From Clostridium sp. 1001275B_160808_H3 (lineage in GTDB: Bacteria; Bacillota; Clostridia; Clostridiales; Clostridiaceae), in assembly GCF_015550425.1 (NCBI RefSeq), contig NZ_JADNAT010000006.1, forward strand, positions 1-64,000: a stretch of DNA of 64,000 nucleotides. Direction: 5' to 3'. Below are positions 17,663-26,042 of this stretch, in pieces; position 1 is the stretch's first letter, and each line of letters opens with the position of its first letter. Position numbers and translations under genes: made by a program. The notes below the pieces were generated by a model that saw only the letters and a list, made by a program, of their open reading frames with translations, was not told where the DNA came from and ran no database searches.

Positions 17663-18536
17663 TAACTACACCTCCAGCCCTTTTAATTACCTCTAAAATT
17701 CCTCTCTTGGTTAATTCTTTTATCAAATGTTCTCTGAAATCTTTTGAACCTCTCCATGAATTTCTTGGTTTTGCATCTAGTAATGCTTTTTCTGATATTT
17801 CTATTATATTTTTCATATTTACTTCTATACCTTTTGCAAATTCTTCTCCCTTTGAGCATCTTATTGGAGTTGGTGCTGCTACCCCTAATGATATTCTTAA
17901 ATCCTTAAATTTATTATTTTCAATAGCTCCAACTACAGATACTCCAAGCATTGCAATATCCATAGCTTTTCGATTACTAAATTTTATATAGTTACCTTTA
18001 TATCCTTTATAGTCTTCTTTTTTTATTATAATCTTTACTAATATTTCATCTCGAAGGATATTTACTTTACCTGGCCCTAAATAAAATTCTCTTATTGGTA
18101 CTATTCTTTCTTCATTTTTTCTTCTTAGTAAAAGCTGTGCATTTAATGCAAATAATGTTGTTGCGCTATCTGCTGAAACTGCACCATTACATACATTTCC
18201 ACCTATGGTAGCCATATTTCTAACTTGTGGTCCACCCATTGATACTGCCGCCTCTGATAATACATATATATTTTCATTTATTATTTCATTTCTAAATATA
18301 TCTGTAAAAGAAGCCATAGCACCTATTTCTATATCTTCGTTATCGTTGAATTTTATTACTTTTAGCTCTTTTATATTTCTTATACTTAAAAGTTCAATTC
18401 CAAGCATATCTCCATGATGCAATTTTATTAATACATCCGTTCCACCAGCTATAATTTTTATATTTTCTTTATTATCTAAAATATCTAAAGCTTCTTCTAT
18501 AGTTTTAGGTTCGTAAATATTACTTATATCAAACAT
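17655..18536 (-). CDS. xdhB: Xanthine dehydrogenase FAD-binding subunit
   Basis: FAD subunit of 293 residues (CO-dehydrogenase flavoprotein fold). The flavin-binding loops are IIAGGTDVLIKLH near residue 30 and ATIGGNVCNGAVSADSAT near residue 108. The C-terminal domain contains LGVAAPTPIRCSKGEE and is needed for subunit contacts. GGAGG precedes the ATG, and the gene follows xdhA after 13 nt. This is the only FAD-bearing Mo-hydroxylase subunit in the window, so it might also serve the fused enzyme at 4611, although that is speculation. Confidence 0.93.
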   Translation of the reverse strand: MFDISNIYEPKTIEEALDILDNKENIKIIAGGTDVLIKLHHGDMLGIELLSIRNIKELKVIKFNDNEDIEIGAMASFTDIFRNEIINENIYVLSEAAVSMGGPQVRNMATIGGNVCNGAVSADSATTLFALNAQLLLRRKNEERIVPIREFYLGPGKVNILRDEILVKIIIKKEDYKGYKGNYIKFSNRKAMDIAMLGVSVVGAIENNKFKDLRISLGVAAPTPIRCSKGEEFAKGIEVNMKNIIEISEKALLDAKPRNSWRGSKDFREHLIKELTKRGILEVIKRAGGVVNE

Positions 18537-18549
18537 TTCTTCTTCCTCC

Positions 18550-20841
18550 TTATATTAGTCCAAGTTCTTTAAATTTCTCAAAAACTGACTGAGGATTCAT
18601 TGGAATTTTATTAAAGGCAACTCCTGTTGCATCTAATACAGCATTACGTATTGCTGGTGCTGGTGATATTGTTGTATTTTCACCAAGAGACTTTTGACCA
18701 AATCCAGCTGCTGGTTCAAACTTCTCTACAAATGCAGAACCTATATTAGGCGTATCCATTATTGTCTGTAATTTATAATCAAGTAAATTATTATTTAATG
18801 CTTTTCCTGTTCTTTCATCAAATAACATTTGTTCTGAAAGTGCATATCCTAATGACATACTAACTCCACCGTGTACTTGTCCTTCTGCCAATTTATGATT
18901 CATTATTATTCCTGAATCATGTACATTATAAATTTCTAATACTTCTATTTGTCCAGTTTTCATATCTACTTCCACTTCTGTAAAAGTTGTACCATATGCT
19001 ATTGCATTACTTCTAACATTTACAGATGTATCACTTGTTATAGGTGCAGATTTTATCCTGTCATAGAATGATTCCATAGCTATTTCTTCTAATGAACAAA
19101 TAACTCTACCTAATTCTTTCTCAATAATATTGCAATTTTCCATATCTAATGCTTCTTTATCTAACCCACATTTATCACTTGCAAATTGTAATACTTTGTC
19201 TTTAACCTCTAATGCAGCTTTCTTAACAGCTGCACCTGATACAAATGTTTGTCTTGATGCATAAGATCCTGTATCAAAAGGCGTTATATCAGTATCTTGA
19301 TTACTTATAACATGCACCATATCTAAAGGAAGTCCTAACACTTCTGCTACCATTTGACCAAATACTGTATCACTACCTTGTCCTATTTCTGTAGCCCCAA
19401 TTTGTAATTGAACTGAACCATCTTGATTCATAACTATTCTTGCTCCTGCAGCTTCTAATGAAACTGGATGTGTTCCGCTAAAATAGCTAAAGCATGCCAT
19501 TCCTAGCCCCCTTCTTTTGTCCCCAGTTTGATTCTTATAAAGTTCCTTCTTTTCATTCCATTTAATTAATTCTTTTCCTTTTTGAATACATTCAGGAAGT
19601 GCAAAAGCTCTAGCAATATTTTTACTAACTGGTTCTACATACCCTTCAGTTATTAAATTATTCAATCTAAATTCTATTGGATCTATATTAAGTTTTCTTG
19701 CTATATCTTCAACATGACTTTCAAGAGCAAAAAACATTTGTGGTGCTCCATATCCTCTCATTGCACCAGCAACTGGTAAATTTGTATAAACTGTCTTTGG
19801 ACTATATTTAATCGAATTAAAATTATATAATGGTCTGAATTTTCCCCCAGAACTCATAGTTACTGAATGTCCATGAGACGCATATGCTCCATTATTCACC
19901 AAATTATCTATAGATGTTCCAAGTAGCTTACCTTCTTTTGAAACTGCAGTTTTAAATTTAAATTTCATAGCATGTCTTGTTCTACTATCTATAAAACTTT
20001 CTTCTCTATTTAATGCATATCTAACTGGTTTCCCATTTACTGCTAAACTCATTGCTACTGTTAGAGGTTCCAAAACTACATCTTGTTTATTTCCAAAACC
20101 TCCTCCAACATACGGCTTTATTACTCTTATCTTTCCCCAAGGGATACCAAATGCCTGTCCTACAACTCTTCTTACTATATGGGGTATTTGTGTAGATGAA
20201 ACAACTATAATTCTTCCTTCACCATCTCGATATGCATATGCACTATGGTTCTCCATTTGGCAATGTTGTACTATGCTCGTTTCATAAACACCTTCAAAAA
20301 TACTATCTGCATTTTTAAAATCTTCATCTACATTTCCTGATTCTGAGCCCATTTGACTTAAAATATTATCAGGCCTTTCTTCATGTATAACTGGTGCACC
20401 TTCTTTTATTGCATCTTCAGGATTTATAATATGAGGCAAAACTTCATATTCAACCTTAATAAGTTTTAATGCTCTCTCTGCAATGACTTCATCTTTTGCT
20501 ACAACTGCTGCCACAGCATCTCCAACAAATCTTGCCTTATCTGTTAGTATAAGTCTATCTTCAATATCTCTATGGCTAGCCTCTAAGGACCAAGGATGAC
20601 CTGCTGTAGAAAACTTTATTTTTGGCAAATCTTTATAAGTTATTATAGCTTCTACACCATCTATTTTTTTTGCTTCACTCACATCTATATCTTTTATTCT
20701 TGCATGAGCATAAGGGCTTCTTAGTACCTTTCCAATAAGCATATCCCTTTCAAAAAAATCATCAACATACTTTGCCTTTCCTGTAACTTTAGCAACTGCA
20801 TCAATTCTGTTTACATTGCTTCCTATTACTTTATAAGTCAT
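18550..20841 (-). CDS. xdhA: Xanthine dehydrogenase molybdenum-binding subunit
   Basis: Catalytic subunit of 763 residues. N-terminal a/b-hammerhead domain GKAKYVDDF..., then Mo-cofactor contacts GGGFGNKQD, AGAMRGYGAPQ, IGATEIGQGSDT and the catalytic Glu in GQKSLGENTTISPAPAI near the C-terminus. First gene of the xdhA-xdhB-xdhC-deaminase-mocA operon. Unlike four other genes of the island it has no -24/-12 promoter. A sigma-70-type promoter is seen at 20896-20924 and a cre-like palindrome at 20865-20878. The substrate is most likely xanthine/hypoxanthine, but related purines cannot be excluded. Confidence 0.92.
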   Translation of the reverse strand: MTYKVIGSNVNRIDAVAKVTGKAKYVDDFFERDMLIGKVLRSPYAHARIKDIDVSEAKKIDGVEAIITYKDLPKIKFSTAGHPWSLEASHRDIEDRLILTDKARFVGDAVAAVVAKDEVIAERALKLIKVEYEVLPHIINPEDAIKEGAPVIHEERPDNILSQMGSESGNVDEDFKNADSIFEGVYETSIVQHCQMENHSAYAYRDGEGRIIVVSSTQIPHIVRRVVGQAFGIPWGKIRVIKPYVGGGFGNKQDVVLEPLTVAMSLAVNGKPVRYALNREESFIDSRTRHAMKFKFKTAVSKEGKLLGTSIDNLVNNGAYASHGHSVTMSSGGKFRPLYNFNSIKYSPKTVYTNLPVAGAMRGYGAPQMFFALESHVEDIARKLNIDPIEFRLNNLITEGYVEPVSKNIARAFALPECIQKGKELIKWNEKKELYKNQTGDKRRGLGMACFSYFSGTHPVSLEAAGARIVMNQDGSVQLQIGATEIGQGSDTVFGQMVAEVLGLPLDMVHVISNQDTDITPFDTGSYASRQTFVSGAAVKKAALEVKDKVLQFASDKCGLDKEALDMENCNIIEKELGRVICSLEEIAMESFYDRIKSAPITSDTSVNVRSNAIAYGTTFTEVEVDMKTGQIEVLEIYNVHDSGIIMNHKLAEGQVHGGVSMSLGYALSEQMLFDERTGKALNNNLLDYKLQTIMDTPNIGSAFVEKFEPAAGFGQKSLGENTTISPAPAIRNAVLDATGVAFNKIPMNPQSVFEKFKELGLI

Positions 20842-20864
20842 TTTACACCTCCAAAAATACTATT

Positions 20865-20878
20865 TGTAACTGTTTACA
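20865..20878. promoter_or_regulatory. cre-like palindrome in the xdhA leader
   Basis: TGTAAACAGTTACA (minus strand) is a TGTAA-N4-TTACA palindrome. It differs from the CcpA cre consensus mainly at the central CG, which is CA here. It is placed just downstream of the xdhA promoter, where a bound repressor would block transcription. Confidence 0.45.
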
Positions 20879-20895
20879 GAAGTAGATTATTTAAT

Positions 20896-20924
20896 ATAAT
20901 ATTACTTTTGTAATATACTGTCAA
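20896..20924 (-). promoter_or_regulatory. Sigma-70-type promoter of xdhABC, with dyad in the spacer
   Basis: TTGACA (20919-20924), a 17-nt spacer, then TATTAT (20896-20901) on the minus strand. The spacer carries the dyad ATTAC-N4-GTAAT (20901-20914), which could bind a further regulator. Confidence 0.7.
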
Positions 20925-20988
20925 TAATCACTTTTTATGTTTATATAATAAGAGTAAAAATCTTTTAATAACTTTTTATTCTTACTTA

Positions 20989-22755
20989 CTATTTTAATAA
21001 TTTATATTCATCAATTTTTCTATATAATGTTGCTATACCAATTCCTAATTTTTTGGCAATCATTTTCTTATCCTCTGTTGTTGTACCATAAATGTCTAAT
21101 GCTTTTTTTATTTCAATTTCCTCTAATTCTTTAAGAGTAATAATTTCACTTCTATCTGATATTCTTTCAATTTTTTCACATAGTAAAATATTCTTAGGAA
21201 TTACATCCTTATCTATTATTCCATCTACACCTATCATATTAACTATAAACTCTATTGTATTTTCTAGTTCTCTAACATTACCTGGCCAAGAATATCTATA
21301 AAAAGCCTTCTTTACTTCTTCTGTCATTACTATATTCTCAAAACTCTTATCTAACAAATTTGTGTATTTATTAATAAAAAACTTTATCAGTGACTCAATA
21401 TCATCTATTCTTTCTCTTAATGGAGGAATTTCAAAAGGTATTACATTTAATCTATAATATAAGTCCTCTCTAAATTTATTTTCTTTTATCAATTCCTTCA
21501 AATTTTTATTTGTTGCTGCAATCACCCGTACATCTATGTCAATTTCTTTATTTGAACCAACTCTTGTTATTTTTCTCTCTTGAAGCACTCTTAATAGCTT
21601 TGTCTGAAGATAAATAGGCATATCACCAATTTCATCCAAAAAAATTGTTCCCTTATTTGCAAGTTCAAATTTTCCAATTTTGCCCATAGGATCTGCACCA
21701 GTAAATGCACCTTTAACGTATCCAAATAATTCACTTTCTAGTAGAGTGTCTGGAATAGCTCCGCAATTTATTGCAACAAATGCTTTTGCTTTTCTATTTC
21801 CTTCATTATGTATAGCTCTTGCAAATACTTCTTTGCCAGTCCCGCTTTCCCCTGTTACTAATACAGTTGAAGTTGATAAAGCTATTTTTTTTACTTTTCT
21901 TTTCAAGTCCTGCATTATCTTAGTTTGTCCTAAAATATTTTCCGTTTTTATTACATTTTTTATATTAGTATATTCTGATATATCATCTCTAAACCCTTTA
22001 TAATCCCTAAATATGAAAATCTTATCGAATTGATTGTCATTTATCTCCATAGGAAAAATATTACCTATAAACTGAAAGACTTGATTTCCAATAGATACTT
22101 TATATATCTCCATCTGAAATAAGATATCTCCAGTAGGCTCAATAGATACTTTGGATATAAAAAAATTATCAACATGCTTAATTAATTCTACCCCTTTTGA
22201 ATTTATATGTGTTACTTTATCATTTTTATTTAATACCATTACCCCTTGATCCATTTTATCTATAATCAAATTTAATGATTTTACTACTACATCTTCTCTT
22301 TTTCTTTGAAGATTTTCATAGGCTGCTGTACTTATAAATTCAGCTATTTGCTCCATAAAAGCTTTATAATTTTCAAATCTTGCAAGTATTTGATCTTTTT
22401 GCTCTTTACTAAAACAAACTAAGCCTATAACGCCAATGATTCTTCCTTGAAACTTTATTGGTGTACTCATTTCAAATAGTTCTTCACATTTTCCTCTTTT
22501 TATACAACTACTACAAATAATATCTTTTCCAGGCTCGGTTATAGCTTTAAATTCTCCAGACTTTAAAACTTCCCTATATGCATAGCCTTGCTTTGATATA
22601 TCATTATCTATTCTATTTCTATAAGCTCCTGTTGCTGCAATTCTTATTAAATTTTCGTCGACTACTTCTACGTCAACCATTAATATTTTTTCAACTATAT
22701 TAACATATTTCATTACAGCACCTTGAATTTCTTTCAATATAGACGACATATCCAA
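20989..22755 (-). CDS. YgeV-like sigma-54-dependent activator
   Basis: Enhancer-binding activator of 588 residues, close in length and layout to E. coli YgeV of the urate-catabolism cluster. Residues 1-150 form a GAF-like sensor containing Cys81, Cys84 and Cys90 (CSSCIKRGKC), a possible metal or FeS site. A PAS domain follows at about 155-255 (MDQGVMVLNKNDKVTHINSKG). In the AAA+ domain, Walker A is at 302-309 and GAFTGA at 349-354. The Fis-type HTH is at the C-terminus (MIAKKLGIGIATLYRKIDEY). A sigma-54 promoter stands just upstream, so it probably activates its own gene as well as purine genes. The ligand is not known. Confidence 0.9.
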   Translation of the reverse strand: MDMSSILKEIQGAVMKYVNIVEKILMVDVEVVDENLIRIAATGAYRNRIDNDISKQGYAYREVLKSGEFKAITEPGKDIICSSCIKRGKCEELFEMSTPIKFQGRIIGVIGLVCFSKEQKDQILARFENYKAFMEQIAEFISTAAYENLQRKREDVVVKSLNLIIDKMDQGVMVLNKNDKVTHINSKGVELIKHVDNFFISKVSIEPTGDILFQMEIYKVSIGNQVFQFIGNIFPMEINDNQFDKIFIFRDYKGFRDDISEYTNIKNVIKTENILGQTKIMQDLKRKVKKIALSTSTVLVTGESGTGKEVFARAIHNEGNRKAKAFVAINCGAIPDTLLESELFGYVKGAFTGADPMGKIGKFELANKGTIFLDEIGDMPIYLQTKLLRVLQERKITRVGSNKEIDIDVRVIAATNKNLKELIKENKFREDLYYRLNVIPFEIPPLRERIDDIESLIKFFINKYTNLLDKSFENIVMTEEVKKAFYRYSWPGNVRELENTIEFIVNMIGVDGIIDKDVIPKNILLCEKIERISDRSEIITLKELEEIEIKKALDIYGTTTEDKKMIAKKLGIGIATLYRKIDEYKLLK

Positions 22756-22808
22756 ACACCTCTTTTAGCTTTTTTATATAACCATGTAGTTTACTTATAT
22801 ATATTTAT

Positions 22809-22825
22809 AGCAATTTTTATGCCAC
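22809..22825 (-). promoter_or_regulatory. Sigma-54 (-24/-12) promoter for the ygeV-like regulator
   Basis: Minus strand GTGGCATAAAAATTGCT: TGGCA at -24 and a full TTGCT at -12, GG and GC 10 nt apart. It lies about 55 nt before the ATG and implies autoregulation or cross-activation by the second activator. Confidence 0.8.
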
Positions 22826-22883
22826 TATCTTACTGATTATTAAATTGTAGTAGTTTAACCATGTATTACCTTAAAATATATTA

Positions 22884-22924
22884 AAGGCTATGCACAAAAA
22901 TTCTATTTTTTATGCATAGGCCTT
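22884..22924 (-). terminator. Hairpin after the proximal permease
   Basis: AAGGCTATGCA faces TGCATAGGCCTT across an 18-nt loop, 10 nt after the permease stop. The T-run on the minus strand is weak (TTTAATATATTTT), so termination may be partial. Confidence 0.55.
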
Positions 22925-22934
22925 ATTATTATAA

Positions 22935-24290
22935 CTATCCTTCTATTTCATTTCTTTCATTTTCTTCTTCTTCTATACTTTGCCTTGGTAAGATTAAATT
23001 TAATAGTATAACTACTATAGTAGTTATTACTACTGGTGAGCTTCCAAAAACCATGCTTACCCCACTTGGAAATGCATCTAAAACTCCTGGAACTTGTGTT
23101 ACTCCCATCCCAAGAGCAACAGAAAGACCCACTATACTTACATTTCTACTTGATAACTCATCTTTAATTATTATCTTAATACCAGTCATTGTAATCATTG
23201 CAAATACTATTACAGTTGCTCCACCTAAAACACTTTGCGGAATTGTTGTTATTAAAGCTCCAAACTTAGGTATAAATCCAGCTATTAACATAAATATAGC
23301 TGCTATTGCTACTACAAACTTACTAATAACTTTTGTCATAGCAACTATGCCAACGTTTTGACTATAAGTAGCTGTTGGAAGGCCTCCAAAAAAAACTCCT
23401 AATACACTAGCTATTCCACTTGCTATTATTCCTCCAGATATTTCAGTATCTTTGGCTTCTCTACCAAGTCCCCCTTCTGTTATCGCTGAAAGATCTCCTA
23501 CTGCTTCTACAGAATTAACTATATATATTACACTAATAGAAATTATCGCTGAGGGTACAAATTTAATTCCAAAATGCATTGGAGTTGGCATTTGTATCCA
23601 AGATGCTTCAATTATCGGTGCAAAGTCTACTCTTCCTAATACTACTGAAAAAACATATCCTACAATTATTCCAATTAAAATAGATGCTAACTTAGCATAT
23701 CCCTTAGTAAAATGATTGCAAAATAACACTACAATTAATGTAAGTATAGCTATCCCCCAATTAATTGGCGACCCGAAATCACTTACATTAGAGCCTCCAG
23801 CCATATATCTTACTGCTGTTGGATATAAAGATAAACCTATTGAAAATACAACAGTACCTGCAACCAATGGTGGAAATAACTTTCTCATTGGCTTTAAAAA
23901 AGCTCCAAAAAGTATAGCTACAAAACCACCAACTAATTGAGCTCCAAAGATAGCTTCTATACCATAAGCCATCCCTATTGCTGTTAAAGTTGGTACATAA
24001 GTAAAACTAACACCAATTACCATTGGTAATCCTGATCCAATTTTCCACATAGGATATAATTGCATCAGTGTTGCAATTCCTGCTAAAAAAAATGATGCCT
24101 GCACTAAAAGAGTAGTATCACTAACTCCAAGCCCTGTGGTCCCTGCAACTATAAGCGCAGGCGTTACATTTCCTACTATCATAGCTAATAAATGTTGTAG
24201 TGATAATGGCATTGTTTTCTTTAATGAAGGTACTCCGTCCAAATCAAATATCGAAGTACTTCTAGTCCCTTTTTTACCTAATGTTAACAT
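22935..24290 (-). CDS. NCS2 purine (xanthine/urate-type) permease, copy 1
   Basis: Polytopic membrane symporter of 451 residues, nucleobase:cation symporter-2 family (PbuX/XanQ/UacT type). The TM1 His is in SLQHLLAM (His33). The substrate-binding TM8 motif is NSVEAVGDLSA with Glu262. The family signature YSQNVGIVAMTK holds Gln311 and Asn312. Its sister gene upstream is about 80% identical by eye, so the pair is a tandem duplication. No promoter motif of its own was recognised in the 207-nt gap, so it may be read from the copy-2 promoter. Given the neighbours it probably takes up xanthine, urate or guanine. Confidence 0.9.
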   Translation of the reverse strand: MLTLGKKGTRSTSIFDLDGVPSLKKTMPLSLQHLLAMIVGNVTPALIVAGTTGLGVSDTTLLVQASFFLAGIATLMQLYPMWKIGSGLPMVIGVSFTYVPTLTAIGMAYGIEAIFGAQLVGGFVAILFGAFLKPMRKLFPPLVAGTVVFSIGLSLYPTAVRYMAGGSNVSDFGSPINWGIAILTLIVVLFCNHFTKGYAKLASILIGIIVGYVFSVVLGRVDFAPIIEASWIQMPTPMHFGIKFVPSAIISISVIYIVNSVEAVGDLSAITEGGLGREAKDTEISGGIIASGIASVLGVFFGGLPTATYSQNVGIVAMTKVISKFVVAIAAIFMLIAGFIPKFGALITTIPQSVLGGATVIVFAMITMTGIKIIIKDELSSRNVSIVGLSVALGMGVTQVPGVLDAFPSGVSMVFGSSPVVITTIVVILLNLILPRQSIEEEENERNEIEG

Positions 24291-24359
24291 AATAATATAT
24301 TCCCCCTCATGTAAACTTATTAATTTAAACTCAATACATCACTCGAGAATATATGATAA

Positions 24360-24393
24360 TTATCAACTTAAAAATCACTTCTCATTTTGATAA
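24360..24393. promoter_or_regulatory. TTATCA-N22-TGATAA element in the copy-1 permease leader
   Basis: Inverted half-sites, 70-103 nt before the permease ATG, followed on the left by a leader block (TCTCATTTTGATAA side) shared with the copy-2 leader. The shared block may simply reflect duplication, but the same half-sites also occur before ygeY and the fused xanthine dehydrogenase. Confidence 0.35.
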
Positions 24394-24497
24394 TAACCCT
24401 ATTCTTATATATCTTTAGTAACAATTTTCATTAATTACAATATTGATTACTATATATAAATATTTAAACATTTACTAATACAATAATAACTTTAATT

Positions 24498-25853
24498 TTA
24501 GTTCTCTATCTTACTTCTTTCATTATCTTCTTCTTCAATTGTTTGATTTGGCAATATTAAATTAAGTAATATTACAGTAATTGTTGTAATTACTACTGGA
24601 GAGCTACCAAATATCATATTTACCGCACTTGGAAAAGCATCTAATGCTCCAGGAACCTGTGTTATTCCCATTCCAAGAGCAACTGAAAGTCCAACAATAC
24701 TTACATTTCTACTTGAAAGTTCATCTTTTATTATTACTTTTATTCCTGTCATAGTTATCATTGCAAACACTATAATAGTTGCTCCACCTAAAACACTTTG
24801 CGGTATTGTAGTTATTAAAGCTCCAAACTTAGGTATAAAACCAGCAATCAGCATGAATAAAGCTGCTAGCATAATTATATACTTACTTACAACCTTAGTC
24901 ATTGCAACAATTCCAACATTTTGACTATAAGTAGCTGTCGGTAATCCCCCAAAGAATGCTCCAATTATACTAGATACTCCATTTGCCATTATTCCTCCTG
25001 ATAACTCTGTATCTTTCGGTTCTCTACTTAATCCACCTTCTGTTGTAGCTGAATAATCCCCAACGGCTTGCACAGAATTAACTATATAAATTATTACCAT
25101 AGATATTATAGCAGAAGGTATAAATTTCATTCCAAAATGCATTGGTGTTGGCACTTGAATCCATCCTGCATTTGTAATTGCTGTAAAATCTACTCTTCCA
25201 ATTATTATAGAAAAGATATATCCTACAATTATTCCGACTAATATAGAAGCCAATTTAATATAGCCTTTTGTAAAGTGATTACAAAACAAAACTACAACTA
25301 GTGTGACTATAGCTATTGTCCAATTTATAGGAGATCCAAAATCCTGTGCCGAAGCTCCACCAGCCATATATTTTACAGCTGTAGGATATAATGATAATCC
25401 GATTGTAAATACAACAGTTCCTGCAACTAATGGTGGAAATAACTTTCTTAAAGGCTTTATAAAGGCGCCTACTAATATGGCTGCTATACCACCTATTAAT
25501 TGAGCTCCAAATATAGCTTCTATTCCATAAGCTGATCCTATAGCAGTTAAGGTTGGAACATAAGCAAAGCTTATTCCCATAACAACTGGCAATCCTGAAC
25601 CTAGCTTCCAAATAGGGTATAATTGCATTAAAGTTGCAATACCAGCCATGAACAATGAACATTGAACTAATAAAGTCTTATCACTTAAATTCATTCCTGT
25701 AATCCCTGCTACTATAATAGCTGGTGTTACATTTCCTACTATCATAGCAAGTAAGTGTTGCAAAGATAATGGTATGGCTTTCTTTATTGGTGGTACTCCT
25801 TCTACATCAAAGATTGAAGTGCTCTTCTTATTTCTTTTACCTATCTCTAACAT
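24498..25853 (-). CDS. NCS2 purine permease, copy 2, with Gln at the key TM8 Glu position
   Basis: Second NCS2 permease, also 451 residues and colinear with copy 1. His33 and the YSQNVGIVAMTK signature (Gln311, Asn312) are kept. The TM8 motif reads NSVQAVGDYSA, so residue 262 is Gln (codon CAA) in place of the Glu (GAA) of copy 1. That Glu is essential in the characterised members XanQ, UacT and UraA. The copies therefore probably differ in substrate or proton coupling, or copy 2 is impaired for transport. It is first in the transcription direction, behind a sigma-54 promoter at 26073-26089 with a leader of about 210 nt. Confidence 0.88.
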   Translation of the reverse strand: MLEIGKRNKKSTSIFDVEGVPPIKKAIPLSLQHLLAMIVGNVTPAIIVAGITGMNLSDKTLLVQCSLFMAGIATLMQLYPIWKLGSGLPVVMGISFAYVPTLTAIGSAYGIEAIFGAQLIGGIAAILVGAFIKPLRKLFPPLVAGTVVFTIGLSLYPTAVKYMAGGASAQDFGSPINWTIAIVTLVVVLFCNHFTKGYIKLASILVGIIVGYIFSIIIGRVDFTAITNAGWIQVPTPMHFGMKFIPSAIISMVIIYIVNSVQAVGDYSATTEGGLSREPKDTELSGGIMANGVSSIIGAFFGGLPTATYSQNVGIVAMTKVVSKYIIMLAALFMLIAGFIPKFGALITTIPQSVLGGATIIVFAMITMTGIKVIIKDELSSRNVSIVGLSVALGMGITQVPGALDAFPSAVNMIFGSSPVVITTITVILLNLILPNQTIEEEDNERSKIEN

Positions 25854-25920
25854 ATGATATATTCCCCCTCATGTAAATTTTAAATCCAAATTAAATACAT
25901 CATTCTAGAATATATATCTA

Positions 25921-25954
25921 TTATCATATTGAAAAAATCTTCTCATTTTGATAA
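25921..25954. promoter_or_regulatory. TTATCA-N22-TGATAA element in the copy-2 permease leader
   Basis: TTATCATATTGA at 25921 faces TCATTTTGATAA ending at 25954. It would be inside the transcribed leader if the upstream sigma-54 promoter is used, so it could act as an RNA hairpin or a DNA operator. Confidence 0.35.
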
Positions 25955-26042
25955 CAGTTCTATTATTTTAAACCCCTTAAGTAATCGTTTAAATTTTAAT
26001 ATTATTTTCACATAGCTATATGTTAAATTATTTGCAACTTAA

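Noticed and set aside
25279..25662. Open frame of 127 codons within the copy-2 permease
   Set aside because: It lies inside a well-supported permease gene on the same strand in another phase, has no ribosome binding site, and reads as a Tyr/Cys/Ser-rich shadow.
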